A stretch of 64,000 nt of DNA from Poriferisodalis sp965221195 (GCA_965221195.1 OZ244864.1:1922001-1986000), one strand, 5' to 3'; positions 18,416-26,331 are shown, counted from the first letter of the stretch. Notes: generated by a model not told the origin, from the sequence alone. Numbers and translations are program-made.

Positions 18416-18862
18416 CTATTGAGATGTTGTGCCGGGCCACGGTGCCCGTCCGCGAGCTACTTCGGCAACAGCGGCGAGACTGTAGGAGTCAAGCTCGGCG
18501 CGCATACGTCGACCTACTGAGTCCCAGATGGCCAACAGCACGCACTGCCCTTCGTGATCGCACGCTCCGTCTTGGTGAGGCTGGCCGAAATCACCGAGCG
18601 CAATCGGTCCGTCTACGGCTCGGACGATCATTCCGATGGTGATGTCGGCGGGATCGCGGGCCATGACGTAGCCGCCTCCAACCCCTCGTTTGGATCGCAC
18701 GAGCCCGGCACCTTTGAGTGCCAGCAGGATTTGCTCCAAGTACGGCTGAGGCAGACCTGTGCGATCTGCGATGTCGCGCACTGATGTCGGCTTGCCGTTG
18801 TCGTTGAGCACTAGCGACAACAGCGCACGGCTCGCGTAATCTCCTCGGGTTGAGACTGCCAC
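18416..18862 (-). CDS. Rrf2 family transcriptional regulator
   Basis: 148-aa winged-helix regulator. N-terminal DYASRALLSL, a helix-turn-helix with TGLPQPYLEQILLALKGAGLV, and the wing SKRGVGGGYVMA define the family. The Fe-S ligand region shows only two of the usual three cysteines (ACDHEGQC, followed by the IscR-like LLAIW); the first position is not Cys. It may bind an Fe-S cluster with another ligand or sense thiols directly. No iron-sulfur operon lies next to it, so targets are unknown. Confidence 0.9.
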   Translation of the reverse strand: MAVSTRGDYASRALLSLVLNDNGKPTSVRDIADRTGLPQPYLEQILLALKGAGLVRSKRGVGGGYVMARDPADITIGMIVRAVDGPIALGDFGQPHQDGACDHEGQCVLLAIWDSVGRRMRAELDSYSLAAVAEVARGRAPWPGTTSQ

Positions 18863-18933
18863 ATCGGCAGCGTAGCCCTGTGCTGTCTCTGGCCAGAAGA
18901 AGGTTTGGCGATGGATCGTTATCCGCTTGGCAA

Positions 18934-19425
18934 CTACACAGGGGGAAGTGCCGGGCGAGGCGCCGTTTGAGTTTGGCCGGTGTGGGTCTGGCTGTTTGGG
19001 GTCTGTTTAGTTGGTTTGTTTGGGGGTGCTCGGCGGGGTTTGCCGTCGGGTGACGTGTTGATGGGCCAGTGGTGTTGGTGGTGGTTGAGGTGGCAAGGTT
19101 CGCATAGGTTGACGAGGTTTGTGATGTCGGTGGTGCCACCGTCTTCGTAGTGGTTGATGTGGTGTGCGTGGCAGTGTTCGGTGTGGGTGGCGCAGGCGAT
19201 GCAGCCGCCGTCGCGGATGGCTAGCACGATTTTTTGGGTTTCTGAGGCGCTGCGGACGCGGCCCAAAGCGAGTTGGCTCCAGTCGCTGTTGAAGACTGCG
19301 GGCAGGATTTTGGCGTTGGCGGCGAATTCGGCGAGTTGTTTGGCGGAGATAGGTGTGCCGTCATCAAGGCGGGAGTTGGTGAGTTGTCCTGAGATGATGT
19401 CGTAGTCGGCTGCGATCACCAGCAC
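18934..19425 (-). pseudogene. Truncated HNH endonuclease (C-terminal half of a DUF222/13E12-type protein)
   Basis: 163 codons covering only the C-terminal part: DYD-I-SGQL, LDDGTPIS, an Ala-rich helix, then the HNH core RDGGCIACATHTEHCHAHHINHY and NLVNLCEPCHLNHHQHH. Full-length members are about 400-500 aa with an N-terminal DUF222 region, which is missing: a TAG stop lies eight codons before the apparent GTG start. The catalytic core is intact but the gene is probably dead. The 3' end is low-complexity Thr/Pro/Gln. Such genes are often multi-copy and mark mobile or decaying DNA. Confidence 0.75.
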
Positions 19426-19770
19426 GGTCCAACAAATCGCCGTGCGCTAACGATTCCAATCCCCCTTGGGGCACAGCCCGAGTATCTACAACTGGGTCAC
19501 GTTCGACCAAGTCTGGATCGTTACTGTTCAACCCCACAGAACCATCAGTTGAGGCGACGTGGTGCGCCACGTCTGTCTCAGCATCATTGAAGTAAAAATG
19601 CCCAACAAGCTGGTCGGAGAACATGAGGCAAATATACCGGCAATCATTCACAAAAACACACATCCACGCGCACAAATGCACACAAATTTCGAGCAAATTT
19701 GAGTGGCCTAAGGAGTGGCCTACGACAGTGCCCTAATTGAAGCGGTTCGGTAACTGTCACACCCCCATGG
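19426..19770. other. Non-coding/decayed stretch left of the mcrB remnant
   Basis: About 340 bp without a convincing gene. A minus-strand open stretch runs through part of it in a different frame from the HNH fragment and may be its eroded upstream portion; the match is too weak to call. Locally AT-richer than the surroundings, with a short direct repeat (GAGTGGCCTA-like) near 19700-19720. Confidence 0.4.
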
Positions 19771-19776
19771 TAGGTT
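19771..19776 (+). promoter_or_regulatory. -10 box (TAGGTT) of the mcrB remnant, leaderless spacing
   Basis: TAGGTT lies seven bases before ATG 19784. The same arrangement and about 30 bp of flanking sequence (TGTCACACCCC ... GTAGGTTC) recur before the intact mcrB at 22840-22845. This conservation suggests a real promoter giving a leaderless transcript. Confidence 0.55.
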
Positions 19777-19783
19777 CTCCACT

Positions 19784-20092
19784 ATGAATATGAACATGGG
19801 CTTGTGTCTGGTCCGTTGGTGCGGTTGGCGGAACGCGCGTCAGCGCGTCCTGGTGAGTTGAATGTGATGGTGATTGATGAGATTAATCGGGCTAATTTGC
19901 CTCGTGTGTTGGGGGAGTTGTTGTATTTATTGGAGTATCGTGATGAGTAGGTTCATACGCAGTACCGTCATGAAGAGAAATTTTTGATTCATGTCAGATA
20001 GCACCACCGAGGTGACTGCACAAGCATCAACCCACCACGAAAACTTGCCGAGCACCCACAGCCCTGCTACCTACGATGAGGAAGATGAGTAG
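19784..20092 (+). pseudogene. mcrB remnant: start, one AAA+ segment and probable 3' tail
   Basis: ATG 19784 (ATGAATATGAAC) equals the start of the intact mcrB at 22853. Bases about 19797-19987 then match the intact gene's 24550-24735 segment (VIDEINRANLPRVLGELLYL, the Walker B region), missing about 1.7 kb in between. The fusion is out of frame, and the AAA+ frame has a TAG at 19948-19950 where the intact gene has TCG. A second junction near 19988 leads to a 33-codon open stretch ending TAG directly before the mcrC ATG, probably the original mcrB tail. So this is an mcrB eroded by two deletions and a nonsense change. Confidence 0.8.
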
Positions 20093-21616
20093 ATGACACT
20101 TGTTGAAAAATCGATAAACTTGGACGTTTCTGAGATGAATCGTGAGGCGGGTGACGAAAGGCGGATCGTACTCCTTGAGTGGAGCACCAAACGTTTGCGT
20201 CTCGACGATGATGTGGCACGTCGTCTTGGAGAGACACCGTGGATATCTGTGACCACCGACCGAGAGGTTGGCTGGTGGAAAGTGTCCACCCGGCAGTGGG
20301 TGGGCGCATTCACGTTGGGTGACTTGCGCATCATTGTGCGTCCGAAGATCAAGCCCGAGAACTTGTTTTTGCTGCTGGAGGTTGGACTGCCGCCTGAGGC
20401 TTGGCGGGCTGAGGCCATTGACTACGCCACCAACGACGAATTGCTGCCGGCGCTGGTGTCGTTTTTCGCCCGCACAGCGGAAACCACTTTGGCGCGTGGA
20501 CTGTTTCATCACTACCGGCACGAAGAGGACGATCTGCTGGCATTGCGGGGTCGTATCAACTTCACCCGACAATTTCGTCGGGGCGGTGTGCTGGTGCCAA
20601 TGGCGTGCTCGTGGGACGACTTCACCGCCGATGTTGACGAGAACCGCTGCCTGACAGCGGCCATCGGGCTGGCGCTACGCGTGCCGGATGTACCTCACGA
20701 GGACCGGCGTCGGTTGCGTCGGCTGTTTGCTGCGTTGGACGGCGTGACAGAACTCACTCCAGCGGCGGCGCTGGATCGTCTAGATCGCATCTGGTACACC
20801 CGCCTGAACGAGCACTACAAGCCCGCGCTCCGTTTGGCACGACTGATCTTGGCCAACTGCACTTTGCAAGATCAGCACGGCGATACTGCTGCGTCGGCGT
20901 TCATGGTGGACATGAACGAACTTTTTGAGCGGTTCGTCACCTCTCGGTTGCGGCGTGAACTGCGCGGGAAACTCAATGTTGATGCTCAACGGGTCACTCA
21001 TCTTGATACCGATCGACGTGTGCAGATCAGGCCAGATCTGACCTTCCGGCGCTACGGCACCGAGGTTGGCGTTGCCGATTTGAAGTACAAGCTGCTAGCA
21101 GGCACCGACATCAACAAGACTGACAGCTCTGACGCCAGCCAGATGGACGCCAGCCAGACGGACATCAGCCAGATGGACGGTGCATCGGCGTTGATGCACC
21201 AAGGCAACCCAAGCACAAACGGCACCGGTGCAGCACGCGCACGACAAGGCGACTACTACCAGGTCTTGGCTTACACCACCGCGTTGGGCTTATGTGAGGG
21301 CACGCTGATCTACTGTGCTGACGTCAATCGAGACGACTCCGCCTGGCCCAACAATTCCACCCGGCCGGGTCAGCGCAGCAGCAACGCTGCCGAATTCGAC
21401 ACGCAGCAGCGCTCTGCTGCTGAACTGGCTGTTTCGCGCATCACTGTCAAGCATCTCGGCACCAAGCTCCACACTGTTGCCATCGATCTGTCTGGCAGCC
21501 CCAGCGACATCAACGCTCAGATCACCGCTCTTGCGGAACACCTTGAGGCAACGACGACGGCGAGCCAGTCACGGGCAAGCCAGTCACAGACAACAGTGAC
21601 AGTGTCAACGCACTGA
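20093..21616 (+). CDS. McrC-like nuclease subunit of a McrBC-type restriction system
   Basis: 507 aa. The N-terminal McrC domain (WWKVSTRQWVGAFTLGDLRIIVRPKI, later LLPALVSFFARTAETTLARG) is followed by the PD-(D/E)xK nuclease: D315 in IRPDLTF, then D329-L-K331 in VADLKYK, then DYYQVLAYTTAL. Between K331 and DYYQ sits a low-complexity insert with three 15-bp units (21131-21175). McrC is recruited by McrB to cut modified DNA in known systems. It follows the dead mcrB at TAGATG spacing; the intact partner is 1.2 kb downstream. Modification specificity is unknown. Confidence 0.87.
   Translation: MTLVEKSINLDVSEMNREAGDERRIVLLEWSTKRLRLDDDVARRLGETPWISVTTDREVGWWKVSTRQWVGAFTLGDLRIIVRPKIKPENLFLLLEVGLPPEAWRAEAIDYATNDELLPALVSFFARTAETTLARGLFHHYRHEEDDLLALRGRINFTRQFRRGGVLVPMACSWDDFTADVDENRCLTAAIGLALRVPDVPHEDRRRLRRLFAALDGVTELTPAAALDRLDRIWYTRLNEHYKPALRLARLILANCTLQDQHGDTAASAFMVDMNELFERFVTSRLRRELRGKLNVDAQRVTHLDTDRRVQIRPDLTFRRYGTEVGVADLKYKLLAGTDINKTDSSDASQMDASQTDISQMDGASALMHQGNPSTNGTGAARARQGDYYQVLAYTTALGLCEGTLIYCADVNRDDSAWPNNSTRPGQRSSNAAEFDTQQRSAAELAVSRITVKHLGTKLHTVAIDLSGSPSDINAQITALAEHLEATTTASQSRASQSQTTVTVSTH
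21131..21175 (+). repeat. 15-bp tandem repeat (3 units) inside mcrC
   Basis: Units 21131-21145, 21146-21160, 21161-21175 encode D(A/I)SQ(M/T) repeats within the nuclease domain, between the catalytic lysine and the next conserved helix. Confidence 0.85.
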
Positions 21617-21727
21617 CGAAATTTGGGGGGAAACTGGCATCACCCCGGGGGAGGCGGTGGATTTTGTTTCGTCTTTGATGAGTTTTACGAATGCTGACCC
21701 GTCAAGAATCCAGATATCACCGCTCAT
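21605..21727 (-). pseudogene. Truncated VapC (PIN-domain toxin) N-terminus
   Basis: A 40-codon frame starts at ATG 21727 inside the antitoxin's last codons (ATGAGCGGTGA overlap, typical of vapBC). It reads WILDGSAFVKLIKDETKS, matching the PIN-domain start with its first acidic residue, then turns into unrelated residues and stops at 21605, overlapping the mcrC stop region. The other PIN acidic residues are absent, so there is no active toxin. The break falls at the edge of the mcrC segment. Confidence 0.65.
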
Positions 21728-22007
21728 CTCGGCGCAGTTCTGCAAGACGCTCGCTCAGCGTCGGCACACCCGGCGGAGACATCGGCAGGGGCGGGTCTTC
21801 ATCTAGCGATGTCGACAGGCCGTCAACGTTCTTCTCCAGAATTCCTCGGGCCACCAAGCGAGCCAGCGGGTCATCATCAGCAGGCGGCGGGCTGAGCAGC
21901 GCCACTAGTTCGCCTCGCACTGTGACCTCAAAGCACTCACCCTCAGCAACCCTGTGCAGCCACTTGCTCGCGTTCTGGCGCAGTTCGCGGACACCGATCC
22001 GATCCAT
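21717..22007 (-). CDS. Phd/YefM-VapB type antitoxin
   Basis: 96 aa. MDRIGVRELRQNASKWLHRVAEGECFEVTVRGELVALLSP is the Phd/YefM DNA-binding fold; the C-terminal acidic/proline-rich tail would bind the toxin. In known modules the antitoxin represses its own operon and neutralises the toxin. Its vapC partner directly downstream is truncated, so this antitoxin is probably an orphan. It may still act against a related toxin elsewhere. Confidence 0.85.
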   Translation of the reverse strand: MDRIGVRELRQNASKWLHRVAEGECFEVTVRGELVALLSPPPADDDPLARLVARGILEKNVDGLSTSLDEDPPLPMSPPGVPTLSERLAELRRDER

Positions 22008-22077
22008 GTGCTACACGATAGCACGTACGCCTCACCACACGAAACTGCGCTGAGATAATGCCATCAACGGCTGAGAT

Positions 22078-22102
22078 GCAGCAATTGGTGCAGCAATTGC
22101 TG
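22078..22102. repeat. Direct repeat ending in a 12-bp palindrome
   Basis: GCAGCAATTG occurs at 22078-22087 and 22090-22099; the second copy completes the perfect palindrome CAGCAATTGCTG (22091-22102). It lies in the 105-bp gap between the two minus-strand antitoxin-like genes, upstream of the VapB-like gene. A repressor-binding operator is possible but unproven. Confidence 0.45.
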
Positions 22103-22112
22103 TCTACGGGCT

Positions 22113-22394
22113 TTACGTCCCAGAGGCTCCGCGAGGACGACGCGCTCGGGAGCGGACAGCCCGTGACGGGTCTGACTGGTCGGTCTCGATCTGTGCTAGC
22201 AGTTCGGGGTGGCGCAACAGCGCAGCCTCGTGTGCGGGAATCACAACGGCAGGCGTGAAAATCAGAGTGCCGTCGGCCTCTTCGTCGACTAAGTACAGGG
22301 TGTGTTCGGGATTTCCAAGGCGGCCGAGCGCAGCGCGACGCCGACTGTCAAGTTCAACGAGTTGAGACATGAGTCTGCTTTCCAGATTTTCCAT
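22113..22394 (-). CDS. Small hypothetical protein, antitoxin-like
   Basis: 93 aa, with a helical N-terminus (LVELDSRRRAALGRLG), a beta-like block TLYLVDEEADGTLIFTPAVV and a helix HEAALLRHPELLAQIE, then a basic tail. I do not recognise a named family; size, position beside vapB, and divergent orientation to the RelE/ParE-like gene suggest an antitoxin. A TATAAT on this strand at 22444-22449 could drive it. Confidence 0.55.
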   Translation of the reverse strand: MENLESRLMSQLVELDSRRRAALGRLGNPEHTLYLVDEEADGTLIFTPAVVIPAHEAALLRHPELLAQIETDQSDPSRAVRSRARRPRGASGT

Positions 22395-22443
22395 CTCACC
22401 GAGGTGGGCAGCGCCGAAAACCCGACACCGCGCTGCATGTCCA

Positions 22444-22449
22444 ATTATA
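22444..22449 (-). promoter_or_regulatory. Possible -10 box (TATAAT) for the antitoxin-like gene
   Basis: Consensus TATAAT on the minus strand, 50 bases before the start at 22394. A TTGTGA (22465-22470) lies 15 bases upstream, a short spacing for a -35. Confidence 0.4.
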
Positions 22450-22504
22450 CACGTTGGGGCGTTGTCACAAAATTGCCAAAGCCCCTCTGGGCGTATCAGG
22501 GCTA

Positions 22505-22774
22505 ATGGGTCCGTTGCTGTTCAGTCCCGAGGCGGACCAGCAACTCGTTGCCTTGCGGGCTGAGGTCAGACTCAGCCAGATGTATGAACGGGTGAATGAC
22601 ATCCTCGACGAGATCGAAGACGGCAGGCGCAGTCACCGGATCCGCCGCCGCCGCTACCACCGGCCTGCAATGTGGGGAGTTACCGTGCAGGGCTCAGGCG
22701 AAGAATGGCTGATTCTTTGGAGCGAGCAAGATCACGGACCGCTCGTTCATTACATCGGCCCTGACCTCATATAG
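22505..22774 (+). CDS. Small protein resembling RelE/ParE-type toxins
   Basis: 89 aa from ATG 22505 (a longer frame starts at 22454 but adds nothing family-like). LLFSPEADQQLVALRAE matches the first strand and helix of RelE/ParE toxins, and WGVTVQGSGEEWLILWSEQDHGPLVHYIGPDL resembles the later strands. Basic cluster RIRRRRYHRP in the middle could contact RNA. Family assignment is tentative. It is divergent from the antitoxin-like gene and precedes mcrB. Confidence 0.5.
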   Translation: MGPLLFSPEADQQLVALRAEVRLSQMYERVNDILDEIEDGRRSHRIRRRRYHRPAMWGVTVQGSGEEWLILWSEQDHGPLVHYIGPDLI

Positions 22775-22839
22775 CCAACGGATATAGCCAACGGCACCTT
22801 CAGGCTGTCTGCGGCGGGTGTCATGTCACACCCCTGTTG

Positions 22840-22845
22840 TAGGTT
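22840..22845 (+). promoter_or_regulatory. -10 box (TAGGTT) of mcrB, leaderless spacing
   Basis: TAGGTT is seven bases before ATG 22853; about 40 bp around it match the region before the mcrB remnant at 19784. No Shine-Dalgarno sequence precedes the ATG, in keeping with a leaderless mRNA. Confidence 0.55.
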
Positions 22846-22852
22846 CACAACC

Positions 22853-25201
22853 ATGAATATGAACAACGACCGCAAAACGCACGACTACAAGCAATACTGG
22901 GAAGGTCGCCTCCAGGAGTTCCTCCGCTACATAGAGGACACGGCAAAGGCACAGGACCCTGCGAATGTTGTTGCAGACCTTCGAAGTGTTGTGAGGCGCT
23001 GGATCACCCATTCTTCACAGCGGCCGAAATCCCCTGGGGAACAGAACGAGATGCTCCTAAGCAAGTGGGTGACTAAGGAACTCAATCTCGGAGTCAATGC
23101 TCAAGCGGACTGTAAATCGCGTGTTCGGCGTTGGTGGACATGGTGTGAAGACAAATTAGACGATGCTCCCGGGCAACTGCCCAGCGTTCCTGAGCGTCCG
23201 CCGGAGGAACCCGCCGTGGAATGTGGAGAGTTGTATGCCACCAACAAATGGGGGCCGGATTACTGCGCGTGTGGGACCAAGAATAAGTGTGAGATAGAAC
23301 CAGGCGCTGCTACCTACAAGATATGTAAAAAGACCGACACAGTGGTCTGGGTTGGCGACCCAATCGACCGAAAAAGCGGCAACAGGGTTGTTCAAAGAAC
23401 CGAACAACCGACCTACAGGGCCGGTGACAAGTGGTTTGGCAAGTGGTTTGGCACCCGAGACTCTTTGACGCTTGAGGGGTTGGTTGAGCGGTACCGAGAA
23501 GCGGCAGAGTATCCTACGGAAGATGATCGCCAACATAAGGCAGCGCGTGTCGAGTTAGCGGAAATTTTGTCATCTTTGGAATCGCTGCCATATGAAGAGC
23601 GGGAGCGAGTAAAGCGTGTGTGGACAAATGATCGTTATGACTATGGAGGCGTTGGAATTACAGCGAACTTGCATCGAACGGTCAATGACTGCTCGTCTGC
23701 TGAGTGGGAATCGATCCGCTCGCTGATCTACGACCTCTGTTACGACGATAGCGACTTAGCTTCTAGGTTTGATGATTGTGTTTTGGGTATCACGGGCCTT
23801 GGAGAACTTGTTGCTACTCGACTCTTAGCTGTTTCGCACCCACAACGTTTCATTCCCAACTACATTCTGCGACAGAGTCCAACAGCGACAGCGAGGTGGT
23901 CGCGACCCGGAAAGCTGGAGATGATCGAGTTGCTAGTTGAGCTTGAAGTTCTCAACGCCGAACAAGTAGCCACAGCAACAACTCTTCTCAACGAGCCAGA
24001 GTCCCACCCGCAACCCGGAGCGCTGGTAATCGGTGCCAACGATTTCTTGGTTGACGTCCTAGGGCCGTACTTCCCCGACACGGAACACTCTATTGACGCT
24101 TGGGGCATTGCGCGGTTCTTGTACTGGTTCGCGGAGCAGTATGTAAGTGAGGAAGATCTAGATGATGACAGCGACGACGATGATGACTTTGATGAGCTAG
24201 ATAACGACTCTCAATATCTAGAAGCTGCGTTGGTGCGCGCTGCGGATGATTTGTTGTGTGAGGTGAGTTTCGTTCGTTCCATTGTGGAGCTTTTACAAGA
24301 TAAGGGGCAGGTGATTCTGTACGGGCCTCCGGGGACGGGGAAGACGTATTTTGCGCAGACGCTTGCGAAGGCACTGGTGGGTGGTCGTGGCGGCGAGTCA
24401 GCGTACGGGGAGTCGGTTGATGATTCGGGTGATGATTTGGGTGTGGCTGGCTATTCGTTGGTGCAGTTTCATCCGGCGTATTCGTATGAGGATTTTTTTG
24501 AGGGATTCCGGCCACAGGTAGACGACGATGGGAATATGACGTACGAGCTTGTGCCTGGTCCGTTGGTGCGGTTGGCGCAACGCGCGTCAGCGTGTTCTGG
24601 TGAGTTGCATGTGATGATGATTGATGAGATTAATCGGGCTAATCTGCCTCGTGTGTTGGGGGAGTTGTTGTATCTGTTGGAGTACCGTGATGAGTCGGTT
24701 CAGACGCAGTACCGGCCCGAAGAGAAATTTTTGCTTCCCAATAATCTGTGGTTTATTGGTACTATGAACACTGCTGATCGGTCGATTGCGCTCATTGACG
24801 CGGCGATGCGGCGGCGGTTTCATTTTGTTAAGTTCTCTCCGGTTGAAGAGCCTACTAAGAGTTTGTTGGGTAAGTGGTTGGAGCGCAAAGCACCCAACAA
24901 AGGATGGGTTGCTGGTCTGTTGAAAGGTGTTAACGGTCGTTTGGCGGCGGAACTGGGGGACGATCATCTTTTGATTGGTCCGAGTCATTTTATGACGAAG
25001 CACCCAGACCGAGATTTGACCGAGGAAGGTGTGCGGCGTATTTGGACGTATAACATCGAACCGCTTATTGAGGATCAGTTCTTTGGCCGTCAGGATGTGA
25101 TCAAAGAATTTCGTTTTGACGCAATCTGGCAACGTTACGGACCCGACGCGGCCGTTGAAGGAGACGCTTCGGGTACCGAAGACCCAATGTCAGAATTGTG
25201 A
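22853..25201 (+). CDS. McrB-like AAA+ GTPase/ATPase with an unfamiliar N-terminal region
   Basis: 782 aa. Walker A GPPGTGKT at 491-498, Walker B MMIDEINRANLPRVLGELLYL, and the McrB signature MNTADRSIALIDAAMRRRF from residue 638. Known: McrB hexamers translocate with GTP and activate McrC. Residues 1 to about 430 are unlike the classical McrB DNA reader; they carry a CxC-x5-C cluster (YCACGTKNKCE) and ITGLGELVATRLLAVSHPQRFIPNY. An Asp-rich linker (about 433-455) separates the halves. ATG 22853 is chosen from the start shared with the remnant. Locally lower GC than the housekeeping genes. The 3' end overlaps the convergent YihY gene by 67 bp. Confidence 0.87.
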   Translation: MNMNNDRKTHDYKQYWEGRLQEFLRYIEDTAKAQDPANVVADLRSVVRRWITHSSQRPKSPGEQNEMLLSKWVTKELNLGVNAQADCKSRVRRWWTWCEDKLDDAPGQLPSVPERPPEEPAVECGELYATNKWGPDYCACGTKNKCEIEPGAATYKICKKTDTVVWVGDPIDRKSGNRVVQRTEQPTYRAGDKWFGKWFGTRDSLTLEGLVERYREAAEYPTEDDRQHKAARVELAEILSSLESLPYEERERVKRVWTNDRYDYGGVGITANLHRTVNDCSSAEWESIRSLIYDLCYDDSDLASRFDDCVLGITGLGELVATRLLAVSHPQRFIPNYILRQSPTATARWSRPGKLEMIELLVELEVLNAEQVATATTLLNEPESHPQPGALVIGANDFLVDVLGPYFPDTEHSIDAWGIARFLYWFAEQYVSEEDLDDDSDDDDDFDELDNDSQYLEAALVRAADDLLCEVSFVRSIVELLQDKGQVILYGPPGTGKTYFAQTLAKALVGGRGGESAYGESVDDSGDDLGVAGYSLVQFHPAYSYEDFFEGFRPQVDDDGNMTYELVPGPLVRLAQRASACSGELHVMMIDEINRANLPRVLGELLYLLEYRDESVQTQYRPEEKFLLPNNLWFIGTMNTADRSIALIDAAMRRRFHFVKFSPVEEPTKSLLGKWLERKAPNKGWVAGLLKGVNGRLAAELGDDHLLIGPSHFMTKHPDRDLTEEGVRRIWTYNIEPLIEDQFFGRQDVIKEFRFDAIWQRYGPDAAVEGDASGTEDPMSEL

Positions 25202-26331
25202 GGCGGGCGGTGGCGGTCGAGCAGGCTGTTGAGTTCGGCGCCGGCTAGAAGACCCATCGCTAGCAAGTAGAGCCACAGCAGCAGGCTGAGCGCGCCACCC
25301 AGCAGGCCGAAGACGGCATTGACGCCGCTGGAGGCGAGTTGCAGGTACGCACTGAAACCTCCCGAGGTAACGAGCCACCATCCGGTCGCCAGCAATGCAC
25401 CGGGAACTTCATAGCGCCAACGCAACTTGTGAAGTGGCGCGACGCGGTACACGGTCGCCGCCCAAGCGACCACCGCCACAACCACGACGGGCCAACGAAG
25501 CCAGTCCCAGGCCGTGCTAAACAGCCGTCCCGCTCCGAGGCGGTCGGCGAATTCGCTGCCACCACCGAGCAACGGCCCGACGACCACCATCGCTGCCACT
25601 GCAGCGGCCACCACCAGCGTGAAAAAAGTCAAGCCAAGACCCACAACGCGAGTCGACAGCCAGCTGCGGGTTCCTTGGTGACCGCGGCAGACGTTCAGGG
25701 CCCGCACGACGGCAACAAAACCTCTCGACGCGGCGTAGGCAGCAACAGCGATACCGACTGTGACCACGCGGGCATTAGACCGGTCGAACAGGTCAGCCAC
25801 CGTGCCGCCGAGTGTGTTCTGATCGCCGAATGTGTTGATGATCTGTTCAAGCAGCCACGCCTCGGTATCGGCGGCTGCGGTGCGTCCGATCAGCACGTCG
25901 AGCGAGCCGAGCAAAGCAGCAAAAACGATGATGGCGGGGAACAGCCCCAACAGAGCAAAAAATGCGATTTCCGCCGACAGGCCGCCGATGCGTTTGGCCC
26001 CCCAGTCCCGCCGAATTTCGTTGGAGATATCCAGCGCTTTGCGTGCCGTCGTGCGAAGTCGCACAAAGCCCCCAGACGGGCTGCCTGCGGGTGGGTGTCG
26101 GCCGTTCAGAGGGAACCTGCGCTTGTGAACCCTGAGTTTGTGAACTCTGGGCTTGTGAGGCCTGCGCTTGTGAAGTCCGCGTTTGTGAAGTCTGGGGCGT
26201 TCATCGCCGATGCAGGGTACGGCACAGAGCCGCCGCACAGTGAACGATCTGCCATCAAGCCCATGGCTGTACGCTTGAGGGGCTGAGCTGTTTGTACAGG
26301 GCTGTTTGTACAGGGAGCCGTGCGCGTTCAA
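25135..26331 (-). CDS. YihY/BrkB family inner membrane protein
   Basis: 398 aa. The core from about residue 95 has six hydrophobic segments with GGLSAEIAFFALLGLFPAIIVF, GFVAVVRALN and LRWRYEVPGALLATGWW, matching the YihY family (formerly called RNase BN; not a nuclease). TTG 26331 overlaps the antiporter stop (TTGA), so it is chosen although the first 90 residues are low complexity, including five 15-bp units giving (V/L)HK repeats. The last residues, in the region shared with mcrB, look disordered, as if the original C-terminus was replaced. Confidence 0.82.
   Translation of the reverse strand: MNAHGSLYKQPCTNSSAPQAYSHGLDGRSFTVRRLCAVPCIGDERPRLHKRGLHKRRPHKPRVHKLRVHKRRFPLNGRHPPAGSPSGGFVRLRTTARKALDISNEIRRDWGAKRIGGLSAEIAFFALLGLFPAIIVFAALLGSLDVLIGRTAAADTEAWLLEQIINTFGDQNTLGGTVADLFDRSNARVVTVGIAVAAYAASRGFVAVVRALNVCRGHQGTRSWLSTRVVGLGLTFFTLVVAAAVAAMVVVGPLLGGGSEFADRLGAGRLFSTAWDWLRWPVVVVAVVAWAATVYRVAPLHKLRWRYEVPGALLATGWWLVTSGGFSAYLQLASSGVNAVFGLLGGALSLLLWLYLLAMGLLAGAELNSLLDRHRPPHNSDIGSSVPEASPSTAASGP
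26119..26193 (-). repeat. 15-bp tandem repeat (5 units) in the 5' part of the YihY gene
   Basis: Five diverged 15-bp units from 26119 encode HKxx(V/L/P) repeats in a basic N-terminal extension. Confidence 0.8.

Noticed and set aside
25339..26286. 315-codon plus-strand frame opposite the YihY gene
   Set aside because: Gln/His/Arg-rich antisense frame without motifs.
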